Positions 42,945-53,132 of a DNA stretch of 64,000 nt are shown piece by piece. The position numbers and the translations under genes are program-made. Each line of letters opens with the position of its first letter. The stretch's first letter is position 1. Origin of the DNA: Pseudomonas shahriarae (GTDB taxonomy: Bacteria; Pseudomonadota; Gammaproteobacteria; Pseudomonadales; Pseudomonadaceae); assembly GCF_014268455.2 (NCBI RefSeq), contig NZ_CP077085.1:496001-560000 (forward strand). Reading direction: 5' to 3'. The notes under the pieces are model-generated. The model saw nothing but the letters and a program-made list of their open reading frames with translations. It did not search any database and had not been told where the DNA came from.

Positions 42945-44026
42945 GTCGATGGGGCTCCTTGTTCCAGTGGCAGAAAGATCGAAAAGGTCGTGTGGCCGGG
43001 ATGGCTTTCACATTCGATCAGGCCCTGGTGCTGGCTGATGATGTTCTGGGTAATGGCCAGGCCCAGCCCGGTACCGTCCGGGCGGCCGCTGACCATTGGG
43101 AAGAAAATGGTTTCCTGCAGTTCGGCCGGGATACCCGGGCCGTTGTCGATGATCTCGACCTTGGTTACCAGGCGATGGCGCACATGGCCGATGGTGAACT
43201 GGCGCAAGGCGCGGGTGCGCAGGCTGATGCGCCCCAGGCGCAACTCGTTCTGGCTGCTGATGGCTTGCATGGCGTTGCGCACGATATTGAGCACCGCCTG
43301 GATCATCTGCTCGCGGTCGATCAGGACATCGGGAATGCTCGGGTCATAGTCGCGCACCAGGGTGATGCAGCCCTGGCTTTCGGCCTCCACCAACTGGCAG
43401 ACGCGCTCCAGTACCTCATGGATATTGGTCATCGCCAGCGACGGCAGCTTGTTGGAGCCGAGCATGCGGTCCACCAGGTTACGCAGGCGGTCGGCTTCTT
43501 CGATGATGACGTTGGTGTAGTCCTTGAGGTTCTCATCCGGCAGCTCGCGGGCCAGCAACTGTGCGGCGCCGCGAATCCCGCCCAACGGGTTCTTGATCTC
43601 ATGGGCCAGGCCGCGCACCAGCATCTTGCTGGTTTCCTGCTTGGACAGCTGGGCTTCTTCCTTGGTGATGCGCAGCAGGCGATCCCGGGGATGCACTTCC
43701 AGCAGCAGCAAGGTGGCGCCGTGGCTCAGGATCGGCGTTACCGCGTAGTCGACGGTCAGGGTCTGGCCGGTGAGGGCCGTGAGCATCGCTTCACGCTTGG
43801 TAAACGGGTGGGCCTGCTCCACGGCCTGGCGCAAGGAACTCAAGGCCTCGGCGGACTCGGTGAACAGCTCGCTGATAAATTGCCCATGGCTGCGCTGACC
43901 GCTGATGGCCAGGAGCATCTCCGCCGCGGGGTTCATGTACTCAAGGCGCAGTTCGTCATTGAGCAGAATGGTCGCGGTGGTCAGGTTGTCGAGTAGCAAG
44001 CGGTGCAGTGCGTCGCTGATGGTCAT
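42941..44026 (-). CDS. ntrB: Nitrogen regulation sensor kinase NtrB (GlnL)
   Basis: This is a 361-residue soluble histidine kinase. The N-terminal PAS domain (ATILLNDELRLEYMNPAAEMLL) is followed by the phospho-acceptor His in RGLAHEIKNPLGGIRGAAQLL, the N box VLNIVRNAMQA, and the G boxes DNGPGIP and GRPDGTGLGLAI. It is controlled by PII. ATG 44026 (MTISDALHRLLL) is chosen, with an AGGT-type site upstream; the 62-codon upstream extension is not conserved-looking. Confidence 0.95.
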   Translation of the reverse strand: MTISDALHRLLLDNLTTATILLNDELRLEYMNPAAEMLLAISGQRSHGQFISELFTESAEALSSLRQAVEQAHPFTKREAMLTALTGQTLTVDYAVTPILSHGATLLLLEVHPRDRLLRITKEEAQLSKQETSKMLVRGLAHEIKNPLGGIRGAAQLLARELPDENLKDYTNVIIEEADRLRNLVDRMLGSNKLPSLAMTNIHEVLERVCQLVEAESQGCITLVRDYDPSIPDVLIDREQMIQAVLNIVRNAMQAISSQNELRLGRISLRTRALRQFTIGHVRHRLVTKVEIIDNGPGIPAELQETIFFPMVSGRPDGTGLGLAITQNIISQHQGLIECESHPGHTTFSIFLPLEQGAPST

Positions 44027-44225
44027 TAGGACCTCTTTTGGAGCAAGGCGTGGGCTTGAGGCACACGCTGATACCAGGAAAATGCAAAAACCAAACCAAG
44101 GCTCCGAAAAGAAGCGTAAAAGCCCTGAAATGGGGGCTTTAGGCGCGAAACTATGGCGTTCGGCCAGCTCTCTCGGGAGATTTCGACCCAAAATGGGTTG
44201 ATGGGTGGGCAAGGGTGCAACCTAT

Positions 44226-44242
44226 CGCACCAATATAGTGCG
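44226..44242. promoter_or_regulatory. ntrB: Probable NtrC-binding site upstream of ntrB
   Basis: The palindrome CGCAC-N7-GTGCG (cgcaccaatatagtgcg) matches the NtrC consensus TGCACC-N5-GGTGCA in 9 of 12 positions. Lying between glnA and ntrB, it fits autogenous control by NtrC. Confidence 0.45.
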
Positions 44243-44295
44243 AATTCCCACATTCTGTTCAGCGATCAAATATTTCCTGAAAAACCCCAGTCAAA

Positions 44296-44386
44296 CTGTA
44301 GGAGCTGGCTTGCCTGCGATAGCGGTGGTTCAGTCAGTCGTGATGTGACAGATACACCGCTATCGCAGGCAAGCCAGCTCCTACAG
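44296..44386. repeat. REPIN between glnA and ntrB
   Basis: Perfect long arms (44296-44317 and 44365-44386, starting ctgtaggagctggcttgc) carry a second inner inverted repeat around the tatcg/cgata bases. Confidence 0.85.
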
Positions 44387-44428
44387 TTCTGATGGGGTTT
44401 GCAAAGGTGGATAGTCATTGTTTCAGGC

Positions 44429-44460
44429 AAAAAAAAGACCTCCCGAAGGAGGTCTTTTTT
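44429..44460 (-). terminator. glnA: Terminator of glnA
   Basis: The stem aagacctcc/ggaggtctt with loop cgaa is flanked by A- and T-runs, 30 bases beyond the glnA stop; it is usable in both directions. Confidence 0.8.
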
Positions 44461-44489
44461 GTCACGCCACGTTAAGCAGCGCTACCGGA

Positions 44490-45896
44490 TCAGCAGCTGT
44501 AGTACAGCTCGTATTCCAGTGGGTGTACGAAGGTGCGGACCTTGATTTCTTCTTCGCTTTTCAGGGCGATGTAGGCGTCGATAAAGTCGTCGCTGAACAC
44601 GCCGCCTTTGGTCAGGAACGCACGGCCCTTATCCAGCTCTTCCAGGGCTTCTTTCAGGCTGCCGCACACTTGTGGGATCTCTTTGGCCTCTTCAGGCGGC
44701 AGGTCGTACAAGTTCTTGTCGGCGGCGTCGCCTGGGTGGATCTTGTTCTGGATGCCGTCCAGGCCAGCCATCAGCAGTGCAGCAAAGCCCAGGTACGGGT
44801 TGGCTGCTGGATCCGGGAAGCGTGCTTCGATACGGCGAGCGCGAGGGCTGGACACGTAAGGAATACGGATCGACGCGGAACGGTTGCGAGCCGAGTAGGC
44901 CAGCATTACCGGTGCTTCGAAACCTGGGACCAGACGCTTGTAGGAGTTGGTCGACGGGTTGGTGAAGCCGTTCAGGGCCTTACCGTGCTTGATGATACCG
45001 CCGATGAAGTACAGGGCAGTGTCGGACAGGCCGGCATAACCTTCGCCAGCGAAGGTGTTCTTGCCATCTTTGGCGATGGACAGGTGAACGTGCATACCCG
45101 AACCGTTATCGCCGTACAGTGGCTTAGGCATGAAGGTAGCGGTACGGCCATAGGCAACGGCAGTGTTGTGTACGCAGTACTTCAGGGTCTGGACTTCGTC
45201 AGCCTTGGCCACCAGGGTGTTGAACTTCACACCGATTTCGTTCTGGCCGGCAGTGGCCACTTCGTGGTGGTGCACTTCGATGACCAGGCCCATGTCTTCC
45301 ATGGCGTTGCACATGGAGGTACGGATTTCGTGGTCGTGGTCGAACGGCGGAACCGGGAAGTAACCACCTTTGATACCTGGACGGTGGCCATGGTTGCCGC
45401 CTTCCACGTCCTGGTCGGACATCCACGAACCTTGTTCGGAGTAGATCTTGAACATCGAGCCGGAGATGTCGGACTTGAACTTTACTTGGTCGAAGATGAA
45501 GAATTCTGGTTCCGGGCCCACGAATACGGTGTCACCGATACCGGTGGACTTCAGGTATTCCTCGGCACGCTTGGCGATCGCACGTGGGTCGCGGTCGTAG
45601 CCTTGCATGGTCGAAGGCTCGATCACGTCGCAGACGATGATCAGGGTCGGCTCTTCGGTGAACGGATCGAGTACGGCGGTGGAGTCGTCCGGCATCAGGA
45701 TCATGTCGGAGGCTTCGATGCCTTTCCAGCCAGCAATGGAGGAGCCGTCGAACATTTTGCCTTCTTCGAAGAAGGCGTCATCCAGCGCATCGCGAGCCGG
45801 CATGGTCACGTGGTGCTGAGTGCCTTTGGTGTCCGTGAAGCGCAGATCAATCCATTTAACGTCATGATCTTTGATGAGTTGAACCGACTTCGACAT
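44490..45896 (-). CDS. glnA: Type I glutamine synthetase GlnA
   Basis: This 468-residue dodecameric enzyme makes glutamine from glutamate, ammonia and ATP. Signatures: [19 protein letters not shown], metal and substrate loops [11 protein letters not shown] and [10 protein letters not shown], and the adenylylation Tyr in [10 protein letters not shown]. The start [20 protein letters not shown] is typical, with GGAGG upstream. Divergent from thiI. It has a sigma-54 promoter and NtrC site upstream, so transcription should rise in nitrogen limitation. Confidence 0.98.
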   Translation of the reverse strand: MSKSVQLIKDHDVKWIDLRFTDTKGTQHHVTMPARDALDDAFFEEGKMFDGSSIAGWKGIEASDMILMPDDSTAVLDPFTEEPTLIIVCDVIEPSTMQGYDRDPRAIAKRAEEYLKSTGIGDTVFVGPEPEFFIFDQVKFKSDISGSMFKIYSEQGSWMSDQDVEGGNHGHRPGIKGGYFPVPPFDHDHEIRTSMCNAMEDMGLVIEVHHHEVATAGQNEIGVKFNTLVAKADEVQTLKYCVHNTAVAYGRTATFMPKPLYGDNGSGMHVHLSIAKDGKNTFAGEGYAGLSDTALYFIGGIIKHGKALNGFTNPSTNSYKRLVPGFEAPVMLAYSARNRSASIRIPYVSSPRARRIEARFPDPAANPYLGFAALLMAGLDGIQNKIHPGDAADKNLYDLPPEEAKEIPQVCGSLKEALEELDKGRAFLTKGGVFSDDFIDAYIALKSEEEIKVRTFVHPLEYELYYSC

Positions 45897-45997
45897 AGTG
45901 TCCTCCGGGTGGCTTCGGGCTTGGGTAGTGGAGTAGCCCTTAGAATGTGGGTGATGCCGGCGCGGATAGTCCGCCATGGCAACCTGCCTCACAAGAG

Positions 45998-46013
45998 AGC
46001 AAATTGCATGCCA
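45998..46013 (-). promoter_or_regulatory. glnA: Sigma-54 promoter of glnA
   Basis: Read leftwards, TGGCATGCAATTTGCT matches TGGCACG-N4-TTGCW in all but one consensus base, with ten bases between GG and GC. Transcription would start near 45986, about 90 bases before the ATG. Confidence 0.78.
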
Positions 46014-46045
46014 GTGCCCCGACATGGGTTTTTTGCCTCAAAATC

Positions 46046-46062
46046 GCCCCTATAAAGGTGCA
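46046..46062. promoter_or_regulatory. glnA: Weak NtrC half-site near the glnA promoter
   Basis: GGTGCA (46057-46062) is a perfect half-site; its partner half (gcccct) is degenerate. The position between the strong site and the promoter suits a weaker governor-type site. Confidence 0.3.
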
Positions 46063-46116
46063 AATCGAAAAAACGGCAAAAATTGCGCACTGCAATGTAG
46101 CGCAACTGCCTGTAAA

Positions 46117-46133
46117 TGCACCTGTTTGGTGCA
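46117..46133. promoter_or_regulatory. glnA: NtrC-binding site (enhancer) of glnA
   Basis: TGCACC-tgttt-GGTGCA is a perfect 6-5-6 palindrome equal to the NtrC consensus. It lies about 110 bases upstream of the glnA -24 element and about 100 bases before thiI on the other strand. Confidence 0.75.
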
Positions 46134-46229
46134 TGGTGTGCCGTTTGTATATTAACTGGTCAAACCTTGAGCGATTTCCGCTATAATCCGCGCCCCCCTT
46201 TTTCGGCTGGCCCTGCGCGCGCTGTTTCC

Positions 46230-47684
46230 ATGAAATTAATCGTTAAAGTCTTCCCCGAAATCACCATCAAGAGCCGACCGGTACGGATGCGTTTCATCCG
46301 TCAATTGGCCAAGAATATCCGCGCCGTGCTCCGTGACCTGGACCCGGCTGTGGTGGTGAACGGTGTGTGGGACAATCTCGAGCTGGAAACCCGCATTACT
46401 GACGCCAAAGCCTTGAAAGACATGACCGAGCGCCTGAGCTGCATGCCGGGCATCGCGCACTTCCTGCAGGTCGACGAGTACCCGCTGGGCGATTTCGACG
46501 ACATCACTGAAAAATGCAAACTGCACTTCGGCAACAGCCTTGAAGGCAAGATTTTTTCAGTGCGTTGCAAGCGTGCCGGCAAGCACCCGTTCAGCTCCAT
46601 GGATGTCGAGAAATACGTCGGCAGCAAGCTGCGTCGCGAGTGCGGCGCCGCTGGAATTTCGCTTAAAGAGCCGCAAATCGAAGTGCGCATCGAAATTCGC
46701 GACCAACGGTTGTTTGTGATCCACAACCAGCACAACAGCATCGGCGGCTATCCGCTGGGCGCGCTGGAGCAGACCCTGGTACTGATGTCCGGCGGTTTCG
46801 ACTCCACCGTGGCGGCCTACCAGATCATGCGCCGCGGCCTGATGAGCCACTTCTGCTTCTTTAACCTGGGCGGGCGTGCACATGAATTGGGCGTGATGGA
46901 AGTCGCGCACTATATCTGGAAGAAGTACGGCAGCTCCCAGCGCGTGCTGTTTGTCAGCGTACCGTTCGAGGAAGTCCTGGGAGAAATTCTCGGAAAAGTC
47001 GATAACGGTCATATGGGCGTCGTATTGAAGCGTATGATGTTGCGCGCAGCGTCGAAAATCGCCGACCGCCTGCAAATCGAAGCGCTGGTTACCGGCGAGG
47101 CGATTTCCCAGGTCTCCAGCCAGACCCTGCCGAACCTGTCCGTGATCGACTGTGTGACCGACAAGCTGGTTTTGCGCCCGCTGATCGCCAGCCACAAGCA
47201 AGACATCATCGACCTGGCCAACGAAATCGGCACCGCTGATTTCGCCAAGCACATGCCAGAGTACTGCGGGGTCATCTCGGTGAACCCCAAGACCCATGCC
47301 AAGCGCTACCGCGTGGAGCATGAAGAGAAAGAATTCGACATGGCGATTCTGGAGCGAGCGCTCGAGAACGCCAAACTGGTGCCGATTGATCGGGTAATCG
47401 ATGAATTGGGCCAGGATGTGCAGATCGAAGAAGTCAGCGAAGCCCTGGCCGGCCAGATCGTCATCGACATCCGTCACCCGGATGCCGCTGAAGATGAGCC
47501 ACTGGAAATCGCTGGCATCGACGTGCAAACGCTGCCGTTCTATGCACTGAACGCGCGTTTCAAGGAACTGGATAACAGCCGTCAGTACCTGCTGTATTGC
47601 GACAAAGGCGTGATGAGTCGCCTGCATGCCCACCATTTGCTCAGTGAGGGATATGCCAATGTGCGCGTTTATCGACCGAGCTAA
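46230..47684 (+). CDS. thiI: tRNA 4-thiouridine synthetase / thiamine synthesis ThiI
   Basis: This is a 484-residue enzyme. Ferredoxin-like and THUMP domains occupy the first ~165 residues ([20 protein letters not shown]). The PP-loop adenylation motif is [14 protein letters not shown]. The C-terminal rhodanese domain ends in [18 protein letters not shown] with the catalytic Cys, so sulfur transfer for s4U8 in tRNA and the thiamine thiazole is possible. [10 protein letters not shown] at 46230 is the family start; the upstream extension covers the promoter region. Confidence 0.96.
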   Translation: MKLIVKVFPEITIKSRPVRMRFIRQLAKNIRAVLRDLDPAVVVNGVWDNLELETRITDAKALKDMTERLSCMPGIAHFLQVDEYPLGDFDDITEKCKLHFGNSLEGKIFSVRCKRAGKHPFSSMDVEKYVGSKLRRECGAAGISLKEPQIEVRIEIRDQRLFVIHNQHNSIGGYPLGALEQTLVLMSGGFDSTVAAYQIMRRGLMSHFCFFNLGGRAHELGVMEVAHYIWKKYGSSQRVLFVSVPFEEVLGEILGKVDNGHMGVVLKRMMLRAASKIADRLQIEALVTGEAISQVSSQTLPNLSVIDCVTDKLVLRPLIASHKQDIIDLANEIGTADFAKHMPEYCGVISVNPKTHAKRYRVEHEEKEFDMAILERALENAKLVPIDRVIDELGQDVQIEEVSEALAGQIVIDIRHPDAAEDEPLEIAGIDVQTLPFYALNARFKELDNSRQYLLYCDKGVMSRLHAHHLLSEGYANVRVYRPS

Positions 47685-47823
47685 GAGCCCGGGGCTGTTT
47701 GCCTGTGGCCTGCGTCACCGGCCCCCCGACTCTGCCGTCAAGCTGTAACGGCAAGGCCTGACTCTACTGTTAATCGCTGCCACGACCTGTCAGCACACCG
47801 AATCCTCTGATCGAGATACACAA

Positions 47824-49644
47824 GTGATCGAAAATCTACGTAACATCGCCATCATTGCCCACGTTGACCATGGTAAAACCACCCTGGTAGACAAACTCCT
47901 GCGTCAATCCGGCACCCTGGAGCGCAACGAGCTCAACGACGAGCGCGTGATGGACTCCAACGACCAGGAAAAAGAGCGCGGTATTACCATCCTGGCAAAA
48001 AACACCGCTATCAACTGGAACGGCTACCACATCAACATCGTGGACACCCCGGGCCACGCCGACTTCGGCGGCGAAGTAGAACGCGTAATGTCGATGGTTG
48101 ACTCCGTTCTGCTGCTGGTTGATGCCCAAGACGGCCCTATGCCGCAAACCCGTTTCGTGACCAAGAAGGCTTTCGAAGCCGGCCTGCGTCCGATCGTGTG
48201 CATCAACAAGGTTGACCGTCCAGGCGCGCGTCCGGACTGGGTTCTGGACCAGATCTTCGACCTGTTCGACAACCTGGGTGCTACCGAAGAGCAACTTGAT
48301 TTCCAAGTGATCTACGCCTCTGCCCTGAACGGTATTGCCGGTCTGGAACACACCGCCATGGCGGAAGACATGACCCCGCTGTACCAGGCGATCGTTGACC
48401 ACGTGCCACCTCCGAAGGTTGACCGTGACGGTCCGTTCCAGATGCAAATCTCGGCACTGGACTACAACAGCTTCCTGGGTGTTATCGGCGTTGGCCGTAT
48501 CGCTCGTGGTAGCGTCAAGCCGAACACCCCGGTTGTGGCTATCGGCGCCGACGGCAAGAAGCGTAACGGTCGTATCCTGAAGCTGATGGGTCACCACGGT
48601 CTGCACCGTATCGACGTTGAAGAAGCTTTCGCCGGCGACATCGTGTGCGTAAGCGGTATGGACTCGCTGTTCATCTCCGACACCCTGTGCCAGCCGGACA
48701 CTGTCGAGGCGATGAAGCCTCTGACCGTTGACGAGCCAACCGTTTCCATGACCTTCCAGGTAAACGACTCGCCTTTCTGCGGTAAAGAAGGCAAGTTCGT
48801 GACTTCCCGTAACATCAAGGAACGTCTGGACAAAGAGCTGCTGTACAACGTTGCACTGCGCGTTGAAGAAGGCGACTCGGCTGACAAGTTCAAGGTTTCC
48901 GGCCGTGGTGAGCTGCACCTCTCGGTACTGATCGAAACCATGCGTCGCGAAGGCTTCGAAATGGGCGTTGGTCGTCCTGAAGTGATCATCCGTACCGTTG
49001 ACGGCGTGAAGCAGGAACCGTTCGAAAACGTCACCATCGACACCCCTGAAGAATCCCAGGGCAAGGTCATGGAAGAGATGGGCCTGCGTAAGGGCGACCT
49101 GACCAACATGGTGCCGGATGGCAAAGGCCGTGTGCGTCTGGAATACAACATCCCTGCTCGTGGTCTGATCGGTTTCCGTAACCAGTTCCTGACCCTGACC
49201 AACGGTGCTGGCATCCTGACCTCGATCTTCGATCGCTACGACACCATGAAGTCCGGCGACATGTCCGGCCGTCAGAACGGTGTTCTGGTATCGGTAGAAA
49301 CCGGCAAGGCGCTGACCTACTCCCTGGAAACCCTCCAGGCGCGTGGCAAGCTGTTCGTTGAACACGGTCAAGAGATCTACAACGGCCAGATCGTTGGTCT
49401 GAACAGCCGTGACAACGACATGGGCGTCAACCCAACCAAAGGCAAGAAGCTCGACAACATGCGTGCTTCGGGTAAAGACGAAACCATCGCCCTGGTTCCA
49501 CCTGTTCGCTTCACCCTGGAACAGGCTCTGGAATTCATCCAGGACGACGAGCTGTGCGAAGTAACGCCGAAGTCCATCCGTCTTCGTAAGAAGATCCTGG
49601 ACGAAGGCGAGCGTACCCGCGCTGCCAAAAAGGCCAAGAACTGA
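47824..49644 (+). CDS. typA: Ribosome-associated GTPase TypA/BipA
   Basis: This is a 606-residue translational GTPase. G1 is [11 protein letters not shown]2 RGITI, G3 DTPGH and G4 NKVDRPGA. The EF-G-like domains and the unique BipA C-terminal domain follow ([18 protein letters not shown]). It assists 50S assembly and stress or low-temperature growth. It starts at GTG with no ATG nearby in frame. Codon use is the most strongly optimised in this part of the window, consistent with high expression. Confidence 0.97.
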   Translation: MIENLRNIAIIAHVDHGKTTLVDKLLRQSGTLERNELNDERVMDSNDQEKERGITILAKNTAINWNGYHINIVDTPGHADFGGEVERVMSMVDSVLLLVDAQDGPMPQTRFVTKKAFEAGLRPIVCINKVDRPGARPDWVLDQIFDLFDNLGATEEQLDFQVIYASALNGIAGLEHTAMAEDMTPLYQAIVDHVPPPKVDRDGPFQMQISALDYNSFLGVIGVGRIARGSVKPNTPVVAIGADGKKRNGRILKLMGHHGLHRIDVEEAFAGDIVCVSGMDSLFISDTLCQPDTVEAMKPLTVDEPTVSMTFQVNDSPFCGKEGKFVTSRNIKERLDKELLYNVALRVEEGDSADKFKVSGRGELHLSVLIETMRREGFEMGVGRPEVIIRTVDGVKQEPFENVTIDTPEESQGKVMEEMGLRKGDLTNMVPDGKGRVRLEYNIPARGLIGFRNQFLTLTNGAGILTSIFDRYDTMKSGDMSGRQNGVLVSVETGKALTYSLETLQARGKLFVEHGQEIYNGQIVGLNSRDNDMGVNPTKGKKLDNMRASGKDETIALVPPVRFTLEQALEFIQDDELCEVTPKSIRLRKKILDEGERTRAAKKAKN

Positions 49645-49660
49645 TACTTAGTTCCAGCTG

Positions 49661-49701
49661 AAAAAAAACGCCCCCGGTCGAAAGGCCGGGGGCGTTTTTT
49701 T
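49661..49701 (+). terminator. typA: Terminator of typA
   Basis: Strong stem aaacgcccccgg/ccgggggcgttt with loop tcgaaagg and a T-run, 17 bases after the stop. Confidence 0.9.
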
Positions 49702-49732
49702 ATGCCTGCAGATTGTGTGGTGTCTGGCCTGT

Positions 49733-49845
49733 GATCGTTCCCACGCTCCGCGTGGGAATGCAGCCCTGAACGCTCTGCGTTTGCCCTTGGCAGCGGGGCG
49801 CAGAGCGCCCCAGGAGGCATTCCCACGCGGAGCGTGGGAACGATC
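49733..49845. repeat. 113-bp intergenic palindromic repeat
   Basis: Perfect 29-bp inverted arms (49733-49761 and 49817-49845, outer bases gatcgttcccacgc) are each themselves palindromic (ttcccacgc/gcgtgggaa). An inner pair, cgctctgcg/cgcagagcg, follows. This family differs from the gggcttgc REPINs in the rest of the window and is a known type of dispersed repeat in pseudomonads. Confidence 0.75.
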
Positions 49846-49850
49846 ATCGG

Positions 49851-50285
49851 TTAGAACTTGTCGAGCGTACGCAACTTGGTCTCGCGCACCACTTCCTTGG
49901 GCTTGTACGCGCAATACCCCGGCCGTGGCCCGATTTTCGGGTGATTGCGGCAGGTATCCGGGCGTTTGTCATAAATAGTGCAGAAGCGCGTCTTACGATC
50001 CAGGTACAGGCAATCGTTGTTGCTCATGCGCTGCAGAGTAAAGATCTCGGACTTGGAGTTGAACCGCTCGACGATGCCTTCCTTCTGCAAGCGCTTGGCG
50101 ATGTTCTTCGGCGGGTCGCCACGCTCGAACTCGTCGACGATACCAATGCGGATCAAATCCTTGATCTTCACCTCAACCGGCAGGGTGCAGCAGTTGGATG
50201 TGCAGCCGCCGCACATGTGGCTGGAGTATTTCTGCCACGTTTCGAGACGGTCGAGTTCCGCGGCGGCGATCAGTTGAGGCTTCAT
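49851..50285 (-). CDS. YkgJ-family cysteine-cluster protein
   Basis: This 144-residue protein carries a cysteine pattern CGGCTSNCC (25-33) and later FCTIYDKRPDTCR and PGYCAY. It probably binds a metal, zinc or an iron-sulfur cluster, as proposed for the YkgJ/UPF0153 family. ATG 50285 (MKPQLIAAAELDRL) has GGAAA upstream; the 38-codon extension lacks conservation-like features. Function is not known. Confidence 0.85.
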   Translation of the reverse strand: MKPQLIAAAELDRLETWQKYSSHMCGGCTSNCCTLPVEVKIKDLIRIGIVDEFERGDPPKNIAKRLQKEGIVERFNSKSEIFTLQRMSNNDCLYLDRKTRFCTIYDKRPDTCRNHPKIGPRPGYCAYKPKEVVRETKLRTLDKF

Positions 50286-50525
50286 CAGGTTTCCAAGAGG
50301 GGCTTTGTCCGGGCGCGCGATGATACCGGGATTGGTGATTTTTTGAACAATATTTTGCGGGTTTCGGCTCAAAGGCCGGTCCGACGCACAAACGGGCACG
50401 GCCCCTGCATCTAAAACCGGTATGCGTGAATGAGTGAAAAAACTGCCGAACCGTCAGCCATGCCATGGGTCAGACCGTCTAGGCTCTAGGATTTCCCTTC
50501 TTCTATCTCGCCCGAGGTCGCACCG

Positions 50526-52976
50526 ATGTCTCAGGAACCGCTTGCACGAGAAGCAGAGGTAGCCGCGTTTCGCGATGCTGTCTTGACCAAACTCACTTAT
50601 GCGGTGGGCAAGGACCCCGATCACGCCTTCGACCACGACTGGTTCGAAGCCATTGCCCTGGCGGCGCGCGACCATATGGTCGAGCACTGGATGGACCACA
50701 CCCGGCGTATCTACCGCAGCGGGCAGAAGCGGGTGTATTACCTGTCCCTGGAGTTCCTGATCGGCCGTCTGCTGTTTGACAGCCTGAGCAACCTCGGCCT
50801 GTGGGAGGTGGCGCGCGAAGCTGTCGGCGAGTTGGGTGTGGACCTGGAGCGCATTCGCCTGCTGGAGCCCGATGCGGCCCTGGGCAACGGTGGCCTGGGG
50901 CGCCTGGCCGCGTGCTTTATGGAAAGCATGTCGACCCTGGGCATTGCCGGCCATGGTTATGGCATTCGCTACGAGCACGGGCTGTTTCGCCAGGCGATTG
51001 TCGATGGCTGGCAGCAGGAACAGACCGAGCGCTGGCTGGATTTCGGCAACCCCTGGGAGTTCGAGCGCGCCGAGGTGATCTACCCGATCGGTTTTGGCGG
51101 CAGTGTCGAGACCGTGCTGGATGCGTCCGGCAAGTCGATCCAGGTCTGGTCGCCCAATGAAACCGTGCGCGCGGTGGCCTACGACACCCCGGTGGTCGGC
51201 TGGCGCGGTGCCAGTGTGAACACCTTGCGCCTGTGGCGCGCGCGGGCCGTGGAAGACCTGCACCTGGAGCGTTTCAATGCCGGCGACCATTTGGGCGCCG
51301 TCGCCGAAGTGGCCCGTGCCGAAAGCATCTCCAGGGTGCTTTACCCAGCCGACAGCACCGAAGCGGGGCAGGAACTGCGCCTGCGCCAGGAATACTTCTT
51401 CGTCTCGGCCTCCCTGCAAGACCTGCTGCGGCGCCACAAAAACATGCACGGGTCGGTCCTGAGCCTGGGCGAGCACGCGGCCATCCAGCTCAACGACACC
51501 CACCCGTCCATCGCCGTGGCCGAGTTGATGCGCCAGTTGGTCGACTTGCACGATATTGCCTGGGAGGCGGCCTGGCAGGTCACGGTGGAGACGCTGTCCT
51601 ACACCAACCACACCCTGCTCCCCGAAGCCCTGGAGACCTGGCCGGTGGGCCTGATGGAACGCATGCTGCCCCGGCACATGCAGATCATCTACCTGATCAA
51701 CGCCCAGCACATTGATTCGCTGCGGGCCAAGGGCATCCACGATTTCGATGTGCTGCGCGCCGTTTCGCTGATCGAAGAGGACAACGGCCGGCGTGTGCGC
51801 ATGGGCAACCTGGCGTTCCTCGGCTCCCATAGCGTCAACGGCGTGTCCGGGTTGCACACGCAGTTGATGCGCAGCACGGTGTTCTCCGAACTGCACAAGC
51901 TCTACCCCGAGCGTATCAACAACAAGACCAACGGCATTACCTTCCGCCGCTGGCTGTTCCAGGCCAACCCCAAGCTCACCGCGATGCTGGTGGAAGCCCT
52001 GGGCCCGGATATTCTCGACAATATGGAACAGCGCCTGGTGGAGCTGGAAACCTTTGCCGAGAAACAGGCATTTCGCAAAGCCTTTGCCGAGCAACGCCTG
52101 CACAGCAAGCGCGTGCTGGCCGATATCATCCATGAACGCCTGGGGATCGCGGTCAACCCGGCGGCGATGTTCGACGTGCAGGTCAAACGCATCCACGAGT
52201 ACAAGCGCCAGTTGCTGAACCTGTTGCACACCGTCGCCCTGTACCAGGCGATTCGTGCCGAGCCCGAGGTGGATTGGGTGCCGCGGGTGAAGATCTTCGC
52301 CGGCAAGGCGGCGGCCAGCTATCACCAGGCCAAGCTGATCATCAAGTTGACCAACGACATCGCCCGTACGGTGAACAACGACCCGACCGTGCGTGGTTTG
52401 CTCAAGGTCGTGTTCCTGCCTAACTACAACGTCAGCCTCGCGGAAAACATCATCCCGGCCGCTGACCTGTCGGAGCAGATCTCCACCGCCGGCTTCGAGG
52501 CCTCGGGCACCAGCAATATGAAGTTCGGCCTCAATGGCGCATTGACCATCGGCACCATGGACGGCGCCAATGTGGAGATGCACGAGCGCATCGGCGGCGA
52601 GCATATGTTTATCTTCGGCCTGAGTGCCGAACAGGTGGAAGCGCGTAAACAGGCCGGTGAGTTCAGCGCCGCTCCCGAAATCGCCGCCTCCCATCGCCTG
52701 AACGATGTGCTGCAGGCGATTCGTGGCGGGGTGTTCTCGCCGGATGATCCAGGGCGCTATGTGGGGCTGATTGATTCGTTGATCGACTACGACCGCTTCC
52801 TGGTGTGCGCCGATTTTGATTCCTACTGGGACGCCCAGGCGCGGGTCGAAGCCCATTGGCATGACTCCAAGGAATGGTGGCGTTCGGCGGTGCTCAACAC
52901 CGCGCGTACGGGGTGGTTCTCGTCGGACCGCACCATCCGGGAATATGCGACCGAGATCTGGAAAGCCCTGGACTAA
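50526..52976 (+). CDS. glgP: Glycogen/starch/alpha-glucan phosphorylase
   Basis: This 816-residue PLP enzyme releases glucose 1-phosphate from alpha-1,4-glucans. The PLP-lysine motif is EASGTSNMKFGLNGALTIGTMDGANVE (about 655-681). Catalytic-site segments include EPDAALGNGGLGRLAACFMESM (as LLEPDAALGNGGLGRL) and NDTHPSIAVAELMR. Length is normal for GlgP. It is a stand-alone gene here; other glg genes are not in the window. Confidence 0.97.
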   Translation: MSQEPLAREAEVAAFRDAVLTKLTYAVGKDPDHAFDHDWFEAIALAARDHMVEHWMDHTRRIYRSGQKRVYYLSLEFLIGRLLFDSLSNLGLWEVAREAVGELGVDLERIRLLEPDAALGNGGLGRLAACFMESMSTLGIAGHGYGIRYEHGLFRQAIVDGWQQEQTERWLDFGNPWEFERAEVIYPIGFGGSVETVLDASGKSIQVWSPNETVRAVAYDTPVVGWRGASVNTLRLWRARAVEDLHLERFNAGDHLGAVAEVARAESISRVLYPADSTEAGQELRLRQEYFFVSASLQDLLRRHKNMHGSVLSLGEHAAIQLNDTHPSIAVAELMRQLVDLHDIAWEAAWQVTVETLSYTNHTLLPEALETWPVGLMERMLPRHMQIIYLINAQHIDSLRAKGIHDFDVLRAVSLIEEDNGRRVRMGNLAFLGSHSVNGVSGLHTQLMRSTVFSELHKLYPERINNKTNGITFRRWLFQANPKLTAMLVEALGPDILDNMEQRLVELETFAEKQAFRKAFAEQRLHSKRVLADIIHERLGIAVNPAAMFDVQVKRIHEYKRQLLNLLHTVALYQAIRAEPEVDWVPRVKIFAGKAAASYHQAKLIIKLTNDIARTVNNDPTVRGLLKVVFLPNYNVSLAENIIPAADLSEQISTAGFEASGTSNMKFGLNGALTIGTMDGANVEMHERIGGEHMFIFGLSAEQVEARKQAGEFSAAPEIAASHRLNDVLQAIRGGVFSPDDPGRYVGLIDSLIDYDRFLVCADFDSYWDAQARVEAHWHDSKEWWRSAVLNTARTGWFSSDRTIREYATEIWKALD

Positions 52977-52992
52977 ACGCCACAGGAGCAAA

Positions 52993-53082
52993 ATGGGGGA
53001 GCGGGCTTGCCCGCGATAGCGGTACGTCAGTTAGCAAATAGGTGACTGATGCACCGCTATCGCGAGCAAGCCCGCTCCCACA
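52993..53082. repeat. REPIN between glgP and the DUF2339 gene
   Basis: Arms gggagcgggcttgcccgcga and tcgcgagcaagcccgctccc enclose a variable centre. The reading frame entering the DUF2339 gene from 53049 crosses it, which argues for the later start at 53133. Confidence 0.85.
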
Positions 53083-53132
53083 TGGGTTATGCGTCTATAT
53101 ACTGGGTCTCGGTTTGCTTAGGGATTTGGACC

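Noticed and set aside
50454..52991. Long open frame (about 845 codons) on the minus strand opposite glgP
   Set aside because: It mirrors the third-position GC bias of glgP, is rich in His/Gln/Gly/Arg without motifs, and the plus strand encodes a complete, motif-bearing glycogen phosphorylase.
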